Below, in pieces: positions 23,541 through 35,824 of a stretch of DNA of 64,000 bases (within the stretch, counting starts at the first letter, position 1; the number at the start of each line of letters is the position of its first letter). Below the pieces are notes generated by a model. It ran no database searches, was not told where the DNA came from, and worked only from the letters and a program-made list of their open reading frames with translations. The stretch comes from Kalmusia sp. IMI 367209. Its lineage: Eukaryota; Ascomycota; Dothideomycetes; Pleosporales; Didymosphaeriaceae. The stretch covers positions 186,001-250,000 of the forward strand of contig JAPEUQ010000022.1 of the NCBI GenBank assembly GCA_027946365.1, read 5' to 3'. A program made the position numbers and the translations under genes.

Positions 23541-26069
23541 TGTCGAATAGAGGTATACGCTGGAATGACAAGAGGAAGATCTGAGGCGTCCTCGAACGAG
23601 AAGCCCACAACCGAGAGCTCAAACCTCTTGTAGTCCCAAGATCCGGGTTGCGCTTCTATTAAGTAGCCACCGTGCTCCTCGACCTAGCCCGCCCAAAAAA
23701 TTCATCTAAACCCATGTAGTTTGGACTGGGGTGAGCTGCTTCCTTGTCGGCTCAAGGGTCGAATATCCGCGTAAGCGCAGGGATACCGGGTAGCAACAGC
23801 TCGCTAGACATGGGTCGCTTTGAACGATTGGGGGAAAGCTGGAGTAAGCTTTGGGGTCCCGCGACTAAGGCGTGTTCGACTTCCTGCAATCACGCGGCTT
23901 TTGTGCTGCCATCTGATCTTTTTATGCCCAATATGCAATTCTCGAAATGGCGCCGCCCTCTGGAGGGATCTCGGATAAAGTGTTTCTCTCTTCAAGTAGA
24001 CATTCCCGATGACCGCAGCGGTTTCGGCCAGTCTACCTAATACAACTGGTATCGTTGATTGGACGCTAAACAATGGCGTTTTGCTATTCCAACTCGATCT
24101 TCAACTAAGGCATGAGCGAAGCAAGGAGCAACGGGCCGGGTTTCCAGCGCAGTCCCTCATGTATCACGACTCACATAGCGTGAGCCTTCGCAACACGAAC
24201 GTTGTGGCTTCACCAAGCTTTCCGTCTAGGGCTTAACGGTCGCGCCACCGCGCATGTTCGAGAGGTCAACCAAAGGTAAACTGTGTGGAGATAGCGCCCG
24301 CTGTCGCAGACTGAGCGATCTGCACATCGTTGGTGCGGCGAGTTTCAATTGGAGGATTGCGCGAGTCATGATGGAGGAAGCGGGCAGGTGAGCGGAGGAC
24401 GTCGCTCCGCATCCCAAAGTGGCATCGCTCGCAACCATTGCACTCGCGTGCGGCTGCACAACTTCTCCCATGTGCACTATTGCGGTGTAGCTCCCGTTGT
24501 GGGTGAATAGTTCCATCAATGAGATGCGCGTGCGAGAGGCGACGTTCCTTCGGAAACACCGATCCGATTGTGCATGATTGCGACTACTATTGACATCGTG
24601 CGTCCAAGGTATTCTAGCGTCCAAGGTATTCTGGAATAGCAGCGGAAGCAATGTACACGTCGACTCTTCGAGCTACATATTCACATGGCACCCTTGGATA
24701 CGAGGTGTGGCCAATATTCGATAACTGAGAACTCGGTCTATGAGTCGGTGCCATGGACTCACGATCCGAAACCCCGGTTTGCTCACATTCTGTGGCCCTT
24801 TGAACTACAATGGCTTGCATTAGCAGTTTCCCTGAATTTACATCGACTCACCACTACTCAGCGTATCTGTCACGTTTGCCACATCGCGTGAGGCGCCTCT
24901 CGTGAGAGCACAGACAGCTCCAAGATTGGGTCGAGCTTGGAAGGGCCAGATGTCAGATCTACTTCCCTTCTCGATCTGTATATGACCCCAGTCCATATTC
25001 GCCTTGCAAGCATGGAGGCGCTTTCCATTGGACAATGCTCTCTCCCATGCGTCTGGTATTGATAAGGTGTACATTGCGTCTGGACCCTCTTCATAGGGTA
25101 ACGCACGTGCCAGTCCCGCATAGAAGACCACCCCACCTCTTCGAAGTCTTCCATGCAGATGACCCGGTTTCGAGAAGATCCCACTGGATGGAAACGTGGC
25201 CTAGAGATGCTCTGCTCAAGTTTGTGGTCACCGTCGGTTTGAAGTTGAAAAGCCTCGGTAAGGGCAGCCCCTCATCATTTTGACGCTGACCCCACCTCTG
25301 TCGTTGCGTCTGTGCTGCTGCTCGAGCTAAATGCTCCGAACGCCCCGATGCGGCTTACTTGCATGGTAGTCGCATAAGTAGATCTTCGGAGCACATACTC
25401 GACTTGCCGTTTGCTGGCTGCGTACGCGGAGGTATTATCTCCGTGCCGTACATGTTACAGACATTCTGGGTGATGGCCACCTAGCACAGAATGTAGTATA
25501 CAATGACTTGCATAGTAAATCGCATCATTATTCATTCGCTAGAATTTTTTCACGCCTTTCAAAGTAACAGCTCGGAGAGACATCTCGTTGAGAATTAAAA
25601 GCAAAATCTCGGGTTCAGAGCGAGCTCACCAGAAGCCGTCGTCGATGTAGGTGTAGTCTGATGGACAATTGGACGTTAGATCTCACAGGAATGAACATTG
25701 AACATATTGGTAAGAGCAAAGGGTCTCGTTGTCTTTACGCTGGACTGCTTGTGCTTGGAGAATGCTCGTCAGGTTTCCGTGCATGACACAAGGTTGATAT
25801 CAGGGGGCATTCTCTTCAGTAGGTGTTCCTCTTTCCTAAACGGATATGTATAAGGAGGATATAATGGCATTTACGATTTCGATTCCGACTGATTCTTTTC
25901 GTGAGTATGTTAGGAGGGCGACACTGAATTGTAATTATTAGGGTGAGGGGTTAATAGAAGTTCTACTCCTATACTAGTCACATACTGTGAATAGCTTTTC
26001 ATGATAATGATATATTCTTCTTTAACAGTGCTCCATACGTCTCTCTCCTCATGCAGTCTATCCTCCCCT
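23541..26069. other. Long intergenic, no gene recognised
   Basis: About 2.5 kb upstream of the sugar porter start, reaching the 3' end of the phosphatase gene. It contains the porter promoter and AT-richer sequence from 25400. I checked both strands; frames up to ~140 codons at 24226-24651 and ~100 codons at 24838-25184 show no domain or good splice partners. It could hide a decayed gene but nothing is identifiable. Confidence 0.45.
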
Positions 26070-27287
26070 CTACGTGCAGCAGGAGCAATCATTGCATGTA
26101 GACGCCCGGATTGTGGGCGCAGTCGCACACGTACTCACAGAGGCGTACGGCTGCGTCGTCGTAGTCGGCCCACTCCCCTTCAGCGTCGTCGCCTTAACAA
26201 GGACTGGAATCGCAGCTCCCGTACTCAACCCAAAGACCCGATGCCCCAACACCCGCAATAGACTCGCGATCTCGCCCGAGTGCGCTGTAACAGAAATATA
26301 CGCACTGCTGTCGTGCTCAAACACGTCGTCTAGTACGCTCTTCGACCGGACATCCTGGTCTAGACTCGTCTCTGCATGCAGCGCAGTCCAGTATGGATCG
26401 TGCTCTTTGAAGCCCTTCTCAAACTTGTAGGTTGGAAAGGCGTTGTGAATGTAGGTTTTGTTGCTTCGGCGGTCACATGTGTGCGCCGAGATACCCTCGC
26501 GGAAATACTCTTTGATAGTCGGAATGAAGGGATTTTTCTTCGGCAGCGGCAGGCCAGAGAAAGACAGCTGCGCGGTTTGGAGGCAGCGGTAGAGTGGAGA
26601 GGTGTAGTATGTTTGTGGGGGTGTGATTTTTTGGTTTTGGATTAGGGAGGTCCAGAACCTATTGACAGAGAGGGCTTGTTGGATGCCGGTTGGGGTGAGG
26701 TGTGCCTAGCAGATGTAGTGTTAGTGGAAAGGTGTTATTCGGTGTCTTGAAGGTAGGATTACGTCTGCCCACGTGACTGTGCCATTGCCGTCGCGTTCGG
26801 ACCAGTAGCAATTCCAAGCGGGAGTTCCGAAGTAGGATTCTGCGGCATTGTGGCTAGGAAGGTAAATTTAGCGAATGTATTGGCGAATCGTAGCAGGGGC
26901 ATGCGTACTAGCCTTCACCATGGCGGCCGAGGAAGAGCAGTGTATAGCGTTCAGTGTTTTTCGCATGGTGATTTAAGGTAGAGATGTAACTGTTATAAAA
27001 GACGTATTTAGCAAAGACGTATTGATGTTTATACCCAGGAACTCTCACTGGTTCAAACGCTGCCAGCTGGTCAGGTGGTGACCCTGGTAAGAATCGTCAC
27101 TAGGGTATCTGCGCTCGATCAAACCGAAATTCTCCGCTGTGAAGTTGAAAGTCGAGGCATTAGTCGCAGGGTCGTCTTGCTTAAATATACCTGTAACAAC
27201 CGTGTAATTAGTATGGCTTTTGACGCTATGCGCCTGCACCATTGATGCTGCAGCGAGGACGCCGCAGAACAATTGCGAGCACAGCAT
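26070..27287 (-). CDS. Secreted histidine phosphatase, phosphoglycerate-mutase-like superfamily
   Basis: Exons 27049-27287, 26909-26989, 26763-26853 and 26070-26705 (introns 59, 55 and 57 nt; phases agree) give 348 aa. The catalytic RHG motif is split across an intron region: GRHGEGYHNAAES, with the phosphate-accepting His in RHG. The second catalytic His is in TAHSGEIASLLRVLGHR. Supporting family blocks are YYTSPLYRCLQTA, CDRRSNKTYI and DQDVRSK. From the ATG at 27287 the N-terminus is a typical signal peptide (LFCGVLAAASMVQAHS), so I prefer it over the ATG at 27347. Related fungal proteins are secreted or vacuolar phosphatases of unknown substrate. The C-terminus has a Thr-rich tail with three closely spaced Cys. 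Confidence 0.88.
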
Positions 27288-27895
27288 CGTTACAGTACCG
27301 AACAACAGACAGGGACGAAGCGCAGGAGGACAGCAATGACCCGGCAATGCGGATCTTTTATATGAACATGTAATTTGGTATGCGGATTTTCCGCATCGAG
27401 CTCAGGGCTACATTAGTAGAGGTGTTTGCGGACCAATCACTTGGAAACGTGATTCGGGTATTTTGCCGAGTTGGGGAGGCGGATACGTAAGGTCGAGAGT
27501 AGCGTTGTTGAACACCAAAATCGAAATGGCAACTTCATAGTCGAATATTCGTCGTTCGAACATAGAGATCAATATCCCGGATCTGTGGCGTTGGCACATG
27601 CTTTGTACATTTCTAGCTCGTTTGAAGCCGCCATTTTCCTCATAGCCTGTCAACACCATACAATATCTACAACATGCTTTTTAAATAACACACAGTAAAT
27701 TTAAACCTGCTACAGAACTGGAAAACAATTGTGTAAATATCATGGTGTTAATTTTCAATGGTTAATTGGAATTAGAAATCACTAGAAAGCATATCATAAT
27801 CCTGTCTAGCCTTGTCTATCGAATCCATCTTAAGACACGCTTGGTGTTCGCAACTTGAATGAAGGCACCGCTGCCATGAATACCATCTCAAGCGC
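27288..27895. other. Intergenic
   Basis: About 600 bases, AT-rich at 27660-27800. Promoter of the phosphatase and 3' end of the acetyltransferase; no gene seen. Confidence 0.5.
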
Positions 27896-28748
27896 CTACT
27901 CTTCCTTGAGATCCGCCACGGGTTCCACTTTTTTGACAACCCGTGCCGGGCTTCCCATCGCTACAGACCAATCCGGAATGTCCTTCGTCACCACCGAACT
28001 CGCTGCGACCGTGACTCCCTTTCCAATCTTCACCCCTGGCAAGATCACTACGTGTCCGCCGATCCAACAGTCATCCCTAAAGAGGTGAACATGCGATTAG
28101 CTTTGGAAAATCTTACAAACAACCACTCCAAGGAAGGTAACTCACCCAATGACCACCGGCCTCCCATACTCGATGTTCTCCCTTCGACTCTGCACTTCAG
28201 TCTCGTGCGTCGCCGCGAAAATAGATACGTTCGGTCCGAACATCACGCGGTCGCCGATAGTCACGAGACTGCAATCCAAGATGGTCAGGTTGAAATTGGC
28301 GTAGAAGCGGTTGCCGAGAGAGATGTTGCAGCCGTAGTCGATGGAGAAAGGGGGCTCGATGAAGACGTCAGTGCCGACGTGACCGAGTATGGACTTCAGT
28401 CTTTCGAGACGCTCCGCTGCGAGGGTGTCAAAGTTCGGGGAGCTAGCGACCGGAGGGAAGTACTGCAAAGGAGCAAGAGATGAGCAAATGCCTAGTAAGT
28501 TGTCTTATGGGTCACTAACAGTGTTGTATTCGTGCGCCCATGCCCTGGCTTTGAAGCGTGCGGCGGCTAGCGAAGATTCGGTGGAGTCGTAACTAGCACT
28601 CTGTGTCAGTAAGGAACCTGCTTCGATTGGATGGAGACGCGGATTACAGCATGCCCGATATCATCTTCTCAAATTCCTCACACCATGGCACGTGGTTGAG
28701 CAGCTTAGCCTTTTGGATTTCTTCGGAGCTTTTCTCTTTGGCAGCCAT
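27896..28748 (-). CDS. Maltose/galactoside O-acetyltransferase-like (left-handed beta-helix)
   Basis: Cytosolic acetyl-CoA-dependent sugar O-acetyltransferase of the LacA/Maa/NodL family. Exons 28648-28748, 28520-28592, 28146-28462 and 27896-28076 give 223 aa. The start [16 protein letters not shown] leads into the Mac domain ([15 protein letters not shown]). The hexapeptide-repeat region carries the family signatures [23 protein letters not shown] (split here by its Tyr-Gly turn), [15 protein letters not shown] with the catalytic His, and [20 protein letters not shown]. The end is [13 protein letters not shown], as usual. Length is normal. Nothing in the neighbourhood indicates the natural sugar substrate. 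Confidence 0.9.
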
Positions 28749-29011
28749 ATTGAGTGCGTAGCTAAAATCGTTCGAGCAACGGAATTGATTATGAATGCAG
28801 GCTATAATTTTGTAGTAAAAAGTCACGACGTATAAAATACGTGGAGGATACTGTAGGAACAACAGTCCAAGTGGATACGGTGGGGTGGTGAAAAGATTGT
28901 CGGTCCGACTAGGATCCAATCACGAGCCAAAATGGGTTGCTTGCGAGAATTGGGAATTGGAAAATATGTAATGAATTCTGAGACTGCTTCATTCTTGGAG
29001 TTAAACTACAG

Positions 29012-29926
29012 TTACGCTTCTCCAAATCGGGAAATTTCCCAGGCAACAGCTAAAAATGCCTGAGAGGTAAATACTGCTTCATCCTCTTCCTTCGCTTCAG
29101 ACCTTTTCCACTCGTTATGACCTGTTCGCACTTCGCGTCGAAATACCGATATCAACTTCGTCGAGTCGTGCCATTCTCCAAACCGCTTCTTCACAATAGT
29201 CTCGGGTATCGCTTCTAGATGTGAAGGCAGTTGTCGAGCCGCCGTCTTCGGTCGGATAAGTTGCTCGCTGTTGACTGCAATGCTGACTTCACGAATCTGG
29301 CTTGCGCAATGCAAATCCGTTCCCCAAACGATATCGCGCAACCCAAGCACCTGACTCTTTCGAACATAATCGCAAACAAGGAAGTCTGCAATATGAAACT
29401 CCGTCTTCACGTGACCACGCCTCGCCTTCAAATCAGCATCCATCTCGTGCGTCAAAACCTCAATCATCCTCTTCGAGATCGCTCCAATACGCTTCGCCTT
29501 CTTGGATGGGGCCCATGCAGTTGGGTTCCACGCTATCCGTATGTCATAGTCGGTGACTTTATGCAGCCACGGGTGCTTCTTTGCCAGGTTCCTGAGGTGT
29601 GTGGCGATCTTCTTGTCCCAATGCTCTTGGACGAAAGTATTCAGGTGACCTTTGAAGACAACTTTGATACGAAGCTGGACGCCGTTTCTCAAGATCCAAT
29701 GCGCATATTCTTCGCCTTCTAGAAAGTGATATCGCTGAAGTGCAAGGAGGTTCGGATTTCCGTAGTGGACGGGCGTTAATTCTACTAGTGTGTGGCTCAA
29801 GTCGTAGGTCTTGTTTTGGAATGAAAGCCCAGCGTTAGTGGCGCCGCTACCATCCGCGAGCGTGTACGAGTATACAAGAGCTCGTAGCTCAGGCGGTAGC
29901 CTGGCAAGCAGGAGCCGTAGCTCCAT
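29012..29926 (-). CDS. Hypothetical protein with F-box/2EXR-like N-terminus
   Basis: A single-exon frame. From the ATG at 29926 (good context, MELRLLLARLPPELRALVYSYTL) the protein is 304 aa; an in-frame ATG at 30046 would add 40 residues. The LPPELRxxVYSY segment is typical of the N-terminal element of fungal F-box or 2EXR proteins, followed by a soluble, Lys/His/Trp-rich body with no membrane segment. Many ascomycetes carry expanded families of this kind with no known function. I assign no role. Confidence is moderate because support comes from frame length and this one segment. Confidence 0.68.
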   Translation of the reverse strand: MELRLLLARLPPELRALVYSYTLADGSGATNAGLSFQNKTYDLSHTLVELTPVHYGNPNLLALQRYHFLEGEEYAHWILRNGVQLRIKVVFKGHLNTFVQEHWDKKIATHLRNLAKKHPWLHKVTDYDIRIAWNPTAWAPSKKAKRIGAISKRMIEVLTHEMDADLKARRGHVKTEFHIADFLVCDYVRKSQVLGLRDIVWGTDLHCASQIREVSIAVNSEQLIRPKTAARQLPSHLEAIPETIVKKRFGEWHDSTKLISVFRREVRTGHNEWKRSEAKEEDEAVFTSQAFLAVAWEISRFGEA

Positions 29927-31132
29927 GTCGAGAATGTGCGTCGTGCAATAGCGTCGCGAGGGGACAGAGGGTGTTTGCGAGGATAAAAAGTGTGGGTGCG
30001 GGTTTGCTTGTCGCGAAGCCGTCGCAAATTCGGCTTCAGTATGCATTTCGGGGTGGGTGACCAGAAGCGAGCTTTACATGGTGAAGGCCACTACACGTGC
30101 CAACCTATATTCAATATCAGCCCAATATCATATGAGCTATTCATGGAACTCGCAGAAACATTGTTCCTTTCTTTGGCCAAGCTGATTCTGAACTCTTATA
30201 CTTCGGCGCAAAAATTTGCTCGATTCGCCGGTCGCAGATATCGTTCTCGGACATGGTTCGGCAGGCTGCATGCATGCATGCGGGCGGGACTCACAGTCAA
30301 AGTGACAGGATGATAATGGTCAAGCGGAGTGGTTATGGGTTGCGATATTCAGATGAAGGTATTTTCGAATTTGTGAACTCGGAGCGCCATGTTCTTCTGT
30401 AACCCGTCACTCAAACGAACTATCGCAAACACCACGATCTGGCTTCATAGAAGCTCTTAACGACTCACAAACTTCTAAATTCGATTGAGAAGCTATCTTC
30501 TGCAGAGGACGCGTCAGGTTATAGGGCCATGATCGGGAGCGTGATCACAGTTGATTCTGCCTGTGTGATAGTGAGACAGCATAAATTCGATTTTTTCTTG
30601 AAGATAAAATGCAAAGTTAGAATAGAAGTAGCAGGAACTCGAGGATCATATATATATATAGTTGTAGTCGTGATCGTTGTTGAGTCATTGTTGGACCAGT
30701 CATCGAGAACCTGCGCCACCAACCACAGCCACAATCCTATGCCTCGCACAGTTCGAGAGGAGCGCCTCCGACTATATATCCAATTGATCCGCGACCAGAT
30801 GCATCATTTCGAGTAGACCAATTTTTGAACATAGCACATAAGTTACTATCAACGCACAAGAAGTGTCTAAGTAGTTCCGGTACATGCTAGCGCCGGTCAT
30901 GCAGAGGAACAGGTGTGCTGGAAACGCTCGCCAAAAGATGCCGGGTTACGGTATGCATGTTTCACAGGTGTAATTATCTTTTGTGAGACTTTTGACACAA
31001 TTCGCCTCCATTCATACTGAGAAGTCGTATATTGAAAGGCAGCTTCATACGCATAGGGGATATGCTACGCGCCTAAACGCCTACAAATGCAAGCACAATA
31101 GTACCAAAACGCCTCTAAAGACTTTTTGCCAA
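29927..31132. other. Intergenic
   Basis: About 1.2 kb with an (AT)n run at 30647-30661 and a TGCATGCATGCATG stretch near 30268. No coding region recognised. Confidence 0.5.
30647..30661. repeat. AT dinucleotide microsatellite
   Basis: Short perfect TA repeat in non-coding sequence. Confidence 0.7.
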
Positions 31133-33199
31133 TCAAATTGCCTCCGCACCCGCCTTCATCTTGTCTAGCCGTCGCTTCTTCCTCCTGAGGCTCTCTGCCT
31201 CGGTGTCCCGTTTATTGGAACCATATTCAATACGTTTTAGCAGCTTTCGCTTCTTGTTGGAGAGCATCATTTTCTGTCGTTCCTTTTCCTCCTGTTCCTG
31301 CTGTCGCTTTCTCTCGGCTTTCTTGCGCACAATGGCATTCTTCGTCTTCTTCGTCTCAACCTCCGGCTCTAATGTCTTGCCGGTAGCTTCTGCTTCTAAT
31401 TCGCGCTGATGTTGCAATCGTGCAGCTTCACCCTCGGATATGTCAGACTCAGCATCAGAATCAATCCCGTCCCACTCGTCTGCAATAGCGTTGGGCTCAT
31501 CATCGTCTTCGTCCTCGTCTCCGGAACTGGCAACATCCATGCCCTCCCCGGCCTCGACTGAAGATTCCCGTTCTTCGATGCCTTGAACACTCTCTGCAGC
31601 ATCACTCACATCCATATCTGCGGCAACGTCCTCCTCGTCCTCAAAGGCTTCTGCCTCACCCTCGAGCTCTTGCTCATGTAGTGGTAAGTTCGGGTCATAT
31701 TCACCCTTCTTAGGCTTCATCCAGGGGCTGAGGTGGGGCGGCAGTTCAGCCCCAGGGGCGTACAGATCTGGACGAAGCAGCTTCCCCTGATTGACGCAAT
31801 CCCACACCCACTGGGGTTGCACATAAGTTCGGCCAGGCATGGTCGATCGCGGCCATTGCACTAGAGCTGCTTTATCGCCGGTCGCGGTATCAGGCGCTTC
31901 TTGAGCATCTGCAGTGGCAAGGGCAGTGCGGTCGATGATTTGATGGGTGATGGACGGATCGGACTCGTTCGTCGTAAACGCACCGTCTCCCAATGTGCCA
32001 TCCCAACCAACACGTTTGCACCCGAAGGCCTTCAGTATAAACTCCAGCGGGGCGCGCGGAGTTTCTCTCGCTAAGTAGAAGGTAAAGGGTGCGAACAGCG
32101 ACGCAATTTGGGCACTGCTAGCGTCCGGCTGAGGGAGAACATCGGCATCTGGAGCAACTGCCTCGAACTTGTCAATCGTCTCAGTATTCTCGTCGTCGTC
32201 AATGAGAACCGGAGCCGAATCGTCGGCTTGTTCTTCTTCGGTCTCTGGGGCACGAGCGATCCTGTCGGCGACCGCCTGTGCTTCCGGATTAACGGCTACG
32301 GCTGCATTACTGTGCGAAAAAGCGCCGTTAGTAGCCACGCTCTTGCCTTCAAGCTGAAAGGCGCTCAATTCACCACCTTGAGCATCCGCATTGGGGTTGA
32401 ATTTCGGGGGATACACGAGACCAATGGATGTGTACAGGCGGTAGTTGACAAAGCCAAGCAGGGTGGTGTAGAACTCAACGAAGGTTCCCATGATCCTAAA
32501 ATCAATGTCTCCTCCTGTCCTCTGAACGAAGCGATAGGGTTCTAGCCAAAGCACGTCCTGTCCTTGTATAGTAGCTTGGAAGTAGATGCCCTTGATCGAC
32601 AGGAACGACTTGCGCAGAGAATGGGATACGATGACGTAGTGCTCGAATTCGTGGCACAGCTTCTGGCAGAGACTGATGGTTTTGGCGGGTACATGCTGGC
32701 TGGAGGGCAGGTTCGCGAAGAGAAAGAGCATGGAGAGGGCATCGTCGAGGTCGCGGAGTGCATCGACGAAGGTGGGGTACCGTTCCTTGATGATGTGGTC
32801 AAGCTTGATCTTGGGGGCAAGGTTCTTCTCAAGGCGTGCAGCATCGCCAGCTTCTCCGCGTCCCAATGCGCGGGCGATCTTCTTCGCGACGGCCTTGTGC
32901 TCGCGGAATTTGGCTAGTAGGGGTTCGTGGAGCAGATACTGGATGTCTTTGGTATAGTAGAAGGTAGTAGCGGCGGTGGAGCCCTTGGACACCTTCTTCT
33001 TCTTGCGCGGCTCGCGGGGGTAGATGCCCTTGAAGATGCACAGGCGGCGGAAATCTGGGAGCGAAATCTGCAGCTTCTTCACGGCGCGGGTGCGGGTGAT
33101 GTAGTTTTTGGCGGCGCCAGCATTGCCTGCTGTGAGTTAGTGGATGCATGTGCGCCATATTTGCGAGAGCGTCGTACCTTTCTTCTGGATTTTCGCCAT
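31133..33199 (-). CDS. NOP7: Pescadillo homologue, 60S ribosome biogenesis factor NOP7
   Basis: Nucleolar protein of the PeBoW/NOP7-ERB1-YTM1 complex needed for 27S pre-rRNA processing and 60S assembly. A 22-nt first exon (33178-33199, MAKIQKKG) is joined across a 51-nt intron to exon 2 (31133-33126); product 671 aa. The N-terminal pescadillo domain is clear (RRLCIFKGIYPREPRKKKK, LAPKIKLDHIIKERYPTF, CHEFEHYVIVSHSLRK, DVLWLEPYRFVQR). A BRCT domain follows around residues 355-475 (SLFAPFTFYLARETPR, VQPQWVWDCVNQGKLL). The last third is acidic, then a basic coiled-coil tail (RKKAERKRQQEQEEKERQ). The tiny first exon is a conserved feature of many fungal NOP7 genes in my recollection. Confidence 0.95.
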
Positions 33200-33435
33200 G
33201 TTGCCGTGGACTGCGACGACGACTGCGAGTGCGACGGAGCGTCGGCCAAGATTTCGAGAAGTTCGCGAAAAATGTTGCGGAGGCGGTTTCTCCGGCCACC
33301 GACAGGGCCTAGCTGGCCTAGCTGGCTAGCTGGTGGAGCACCGGTGCACTGCGCCGCCGCGGGAGGGTCCTCACAATTCTGGCTTCACGCGCCGACGGCC
33401 ATGCTGCTTTGTGTCGCTGTCGCTGGCTGACCACA
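33200..33435. promoter_or_regulatory. Compact bidirectional promoter NOP7 / PIG-U
   Basis: Only 236 bases separate the two divergent start codons, so the genes must share a promoter region. GC-rich, with a tandem GGCCTAGCT-type unit near 33306-33325. No TATA box seen. Confidence 0.6.
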
Positions 33436-34859
33436 ATGGCCCTCGACCAGCACAAAGCTCTCCTTTTCGGCGCTGCCGCCGCAGTGCGCCTGCTCCTCTT
33501 CACCGCCTTCCCCTCGCTGCCCACCCGACTGGCTGGCCGAGTCGAGCTGTCCACGCCCGTGACGAGCTTCAAGAGACGTACAGATCCCCTTCCCCGGAGC
33601 ATGCCCTCGCCTTGCTGACCACCCATCCTAGTCCAAGAGGGCCTCTACCTCTACGCTCACAATGTCGACCCCTACGATGGCGGTGTCTACCACCAAGCAC
33701 CGCTGCTTCTCCCGCTCTTCTCCCTCCTGCCGCACCCTTCGCACCACCCGTTCGCGACAAACGCGCTGTTCACACTGGTCGACTTGTTGAGCGCCTATGC
33801 GCTGGCCCAGATTGCAGACACAGGCTATGCCGCTGTGACGCGTCTCTTCACCTCGTCGCGCCATAGCCTACGCTGGAGCAGTACCGCTATCGCAGCAGGG
33901 TATGTAGTAGTCTCGCTCTGTGTCTAGCATTGGTTGACTATGTACAGCTTTCTGTTCAACCCCTTCACGCTCGCAACGTGCCTCGCCCGCTCGACCTCGA
34001 CCCTCACAAATCTCTTCGTCCTCACTGCCATAGCGAAGGCAAGTCAGGGGGCCAGCTCCACCTTCCTCCTTGCTCTCTCAGCAGCATCGTACCTCGCTAT
34101 GCATCCCCTCCTCCTGTTCCCGCCGCTGCTGGTACTGCTTTATGACGCCCGTACCGTCAAAACGAAGTCGGCTCCCAATCCCCTAGCTTTCACGGTATCA
34201 CATACCCTGGGTCTGTTCGCCGCAATCGGTGCTTTGCTGTCCTCGTCAGCGCTCTTGACTGGGTCATGGGACTTTCTTCGAACTACGTATGGCGTACGAC
34301 TCCTACTTCCGGATTTGACACCGAACGTGGGGTTGTGGTGGTACTTCTTTACCGAGATGTTTGATTCGTTCCGGGAATTCTTTCTAGGCGTCTTCTGGCT
34401 TCATGTTGCCTCATACATGCCAGGACTCACGATTCGCCTACGGAAGCAGCCGTTGTTTGTGGCTACCGCTCTGACCGGCATTTTTGCCGTCTTTACTCCT
34501 TATCCCAGTGTTGCAGATGCTGCGCTATATCTCTCGCTCATGCCTCTGTTTAGGCATTTGTTTCCTCGTAAGTGTTGCGATCCATCACCAACCCTTTCGT
34601 TTTATCTAATTTTTAAAAAGTAATGCGCTATACTTTCCTCGCCTCTGCAAGCATATTGTACGCATCATTCCTCGGACCAGCCTTTTATCATCTTTGGATC
34701 TACGCCGGTTCGGGAAACGCGAACTTCTTCTACGCTATTACCTTGGTATGGAGCTTAGGATTGTCCATTATAGTTGGTGACTCGCTGTATGCTGCATTGA
34801 GAGATGAGCTGGACGTTGAAAGGCCGGAACTACGCGACAAGGAGGTGAAACGGATCTAG
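33436..34859 (+). CDS. GAB1: GPI transamidase subunit PIG-U (GAB1/CDC91)
   Basis: ER multi-pass subunit of the GPI transamidase that attaches GPI anchors to proteins. Exons 33436-33577, 33632-33899, 33948-34567 and 34621-34859; phases agree and the product is 422 aa. Diagnostic blocks: LQEGLYLYAHNVDPYDGGVYHQAPLLL split by its Asp-Pro turn, FLFNPFTLATCLARST, the WWYFFTEMFDSFREFFLGVF segment (in two halves around Met), and LGPAFYHLWIYAGSGNANF with ITLVWSLG near the end, which is the hallmark PIG-U C-terminus. Several hydrophobic segments match a multi-pass topology. Transcribed divergently from NOP7. Confidence 0.93.
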
Positions 34860-35824
34860 ATCATATTTAACGAGACAACAATAGAGAAATTTCCACATGA
34901 ATTACCGTCCTCGTATATTTGTTTGCTAATTCTTCGATTTGAATAGCTAACGAACATCTTTAGTCGGCAATTTAGAAGTTGCCTTTTTGAAAAGGCTAAG
35001 GTTCTGCAGGAGGAGGTGGATCAGCGCATTCGACAGTCTGCACCGTAACCGTAAGGGCCGTTACGCTACCATTACGTTTACTCGCAATTACTGTAGTAGA
35101 TTACGGCTGGGCGATGATAGAGTTCGGGTCGTAATCGTAGAGGGGGAATGAAGACTACGGGCAGTATTTTACTATGATAACACTGTATGGATTTCCTGAT
35201 TGGGACCCCTGAGCATCATACTCAGCTTTTAACTCCAACCTCAGCATCCCCGCTAAAATACATAGTAGTCGCAGTATTATGGCTTCAAATATATTTATGG
35301 TACTGTTACACTACGGTTTGGATCTATCCATGGCACTATTACGCTTCCAACAATTTAGGGATTGTATATTACTGCAGTAATAAGGACTGTCGAATGCGCT
35401 GAGGTGGAGGGTCTTGAGGAAATCAGAAGTCGAGAACGAGCAGTCCGCCACAAGCGATAGGGCGTACATCGTCCCGACATGGGAGTCGTACCGTGACGAC
35501 CTGAATGCATCCGTGCGCGCAGATGGGGTCGACGCCACCAACGTCGCTCTCCCGTTGCTGAAGCCTGTCGAGGTACCCGGCGCATCGGCCTATAAGACGA
35601 ACGATTGGGGTGTGGTGCGCGAGGCCGTGTGCCTAGGGCGTTGCGGCCGGTGGCTTATTCGCGTCGATATGACACGTGACGTGACCTTTGCCCGAGCATG
35701 GCGCATCGAGTGTCTGTTCGGTCCATAGCACCTCCAAGAGAGACACCACAACAATGCTAGCTGAGTCTTGCACGACCTTCTCAGCCTTGATTCCTTGGTA
35801 GGTTCTCTCATTTCTCGTCGTTAT
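34860..35824. other. AT-rich intergenic
   Basis: AT-rich from 34860 to 35400, with a short inverted repeat (CGTAAC/GTTACG) at 35044-35065 and a series of related GTTAC/ATTAC words to 35350. I see no transposase frame. This marks the shift from gene-dense to gene-poor sequence. Confidence 0.45.

Noticed and set aside
24226..25184. Minus frames of about 97-141 codons upstream of the sugar porter
   Set aside because: No domain, no supporting introns, and overlapping alternatives of equal quality in other frames.
28052..28483. 143-codon plus frame over the acetyltransferase
   Set aside because: Antisense to exons 3 and 4 of a clearly recognised gene.
35414..35728. 104-codon plus frame
   Set aside because: No motif; the opposite strand has overlapping frames of similar length, so nothing marks it as coding.
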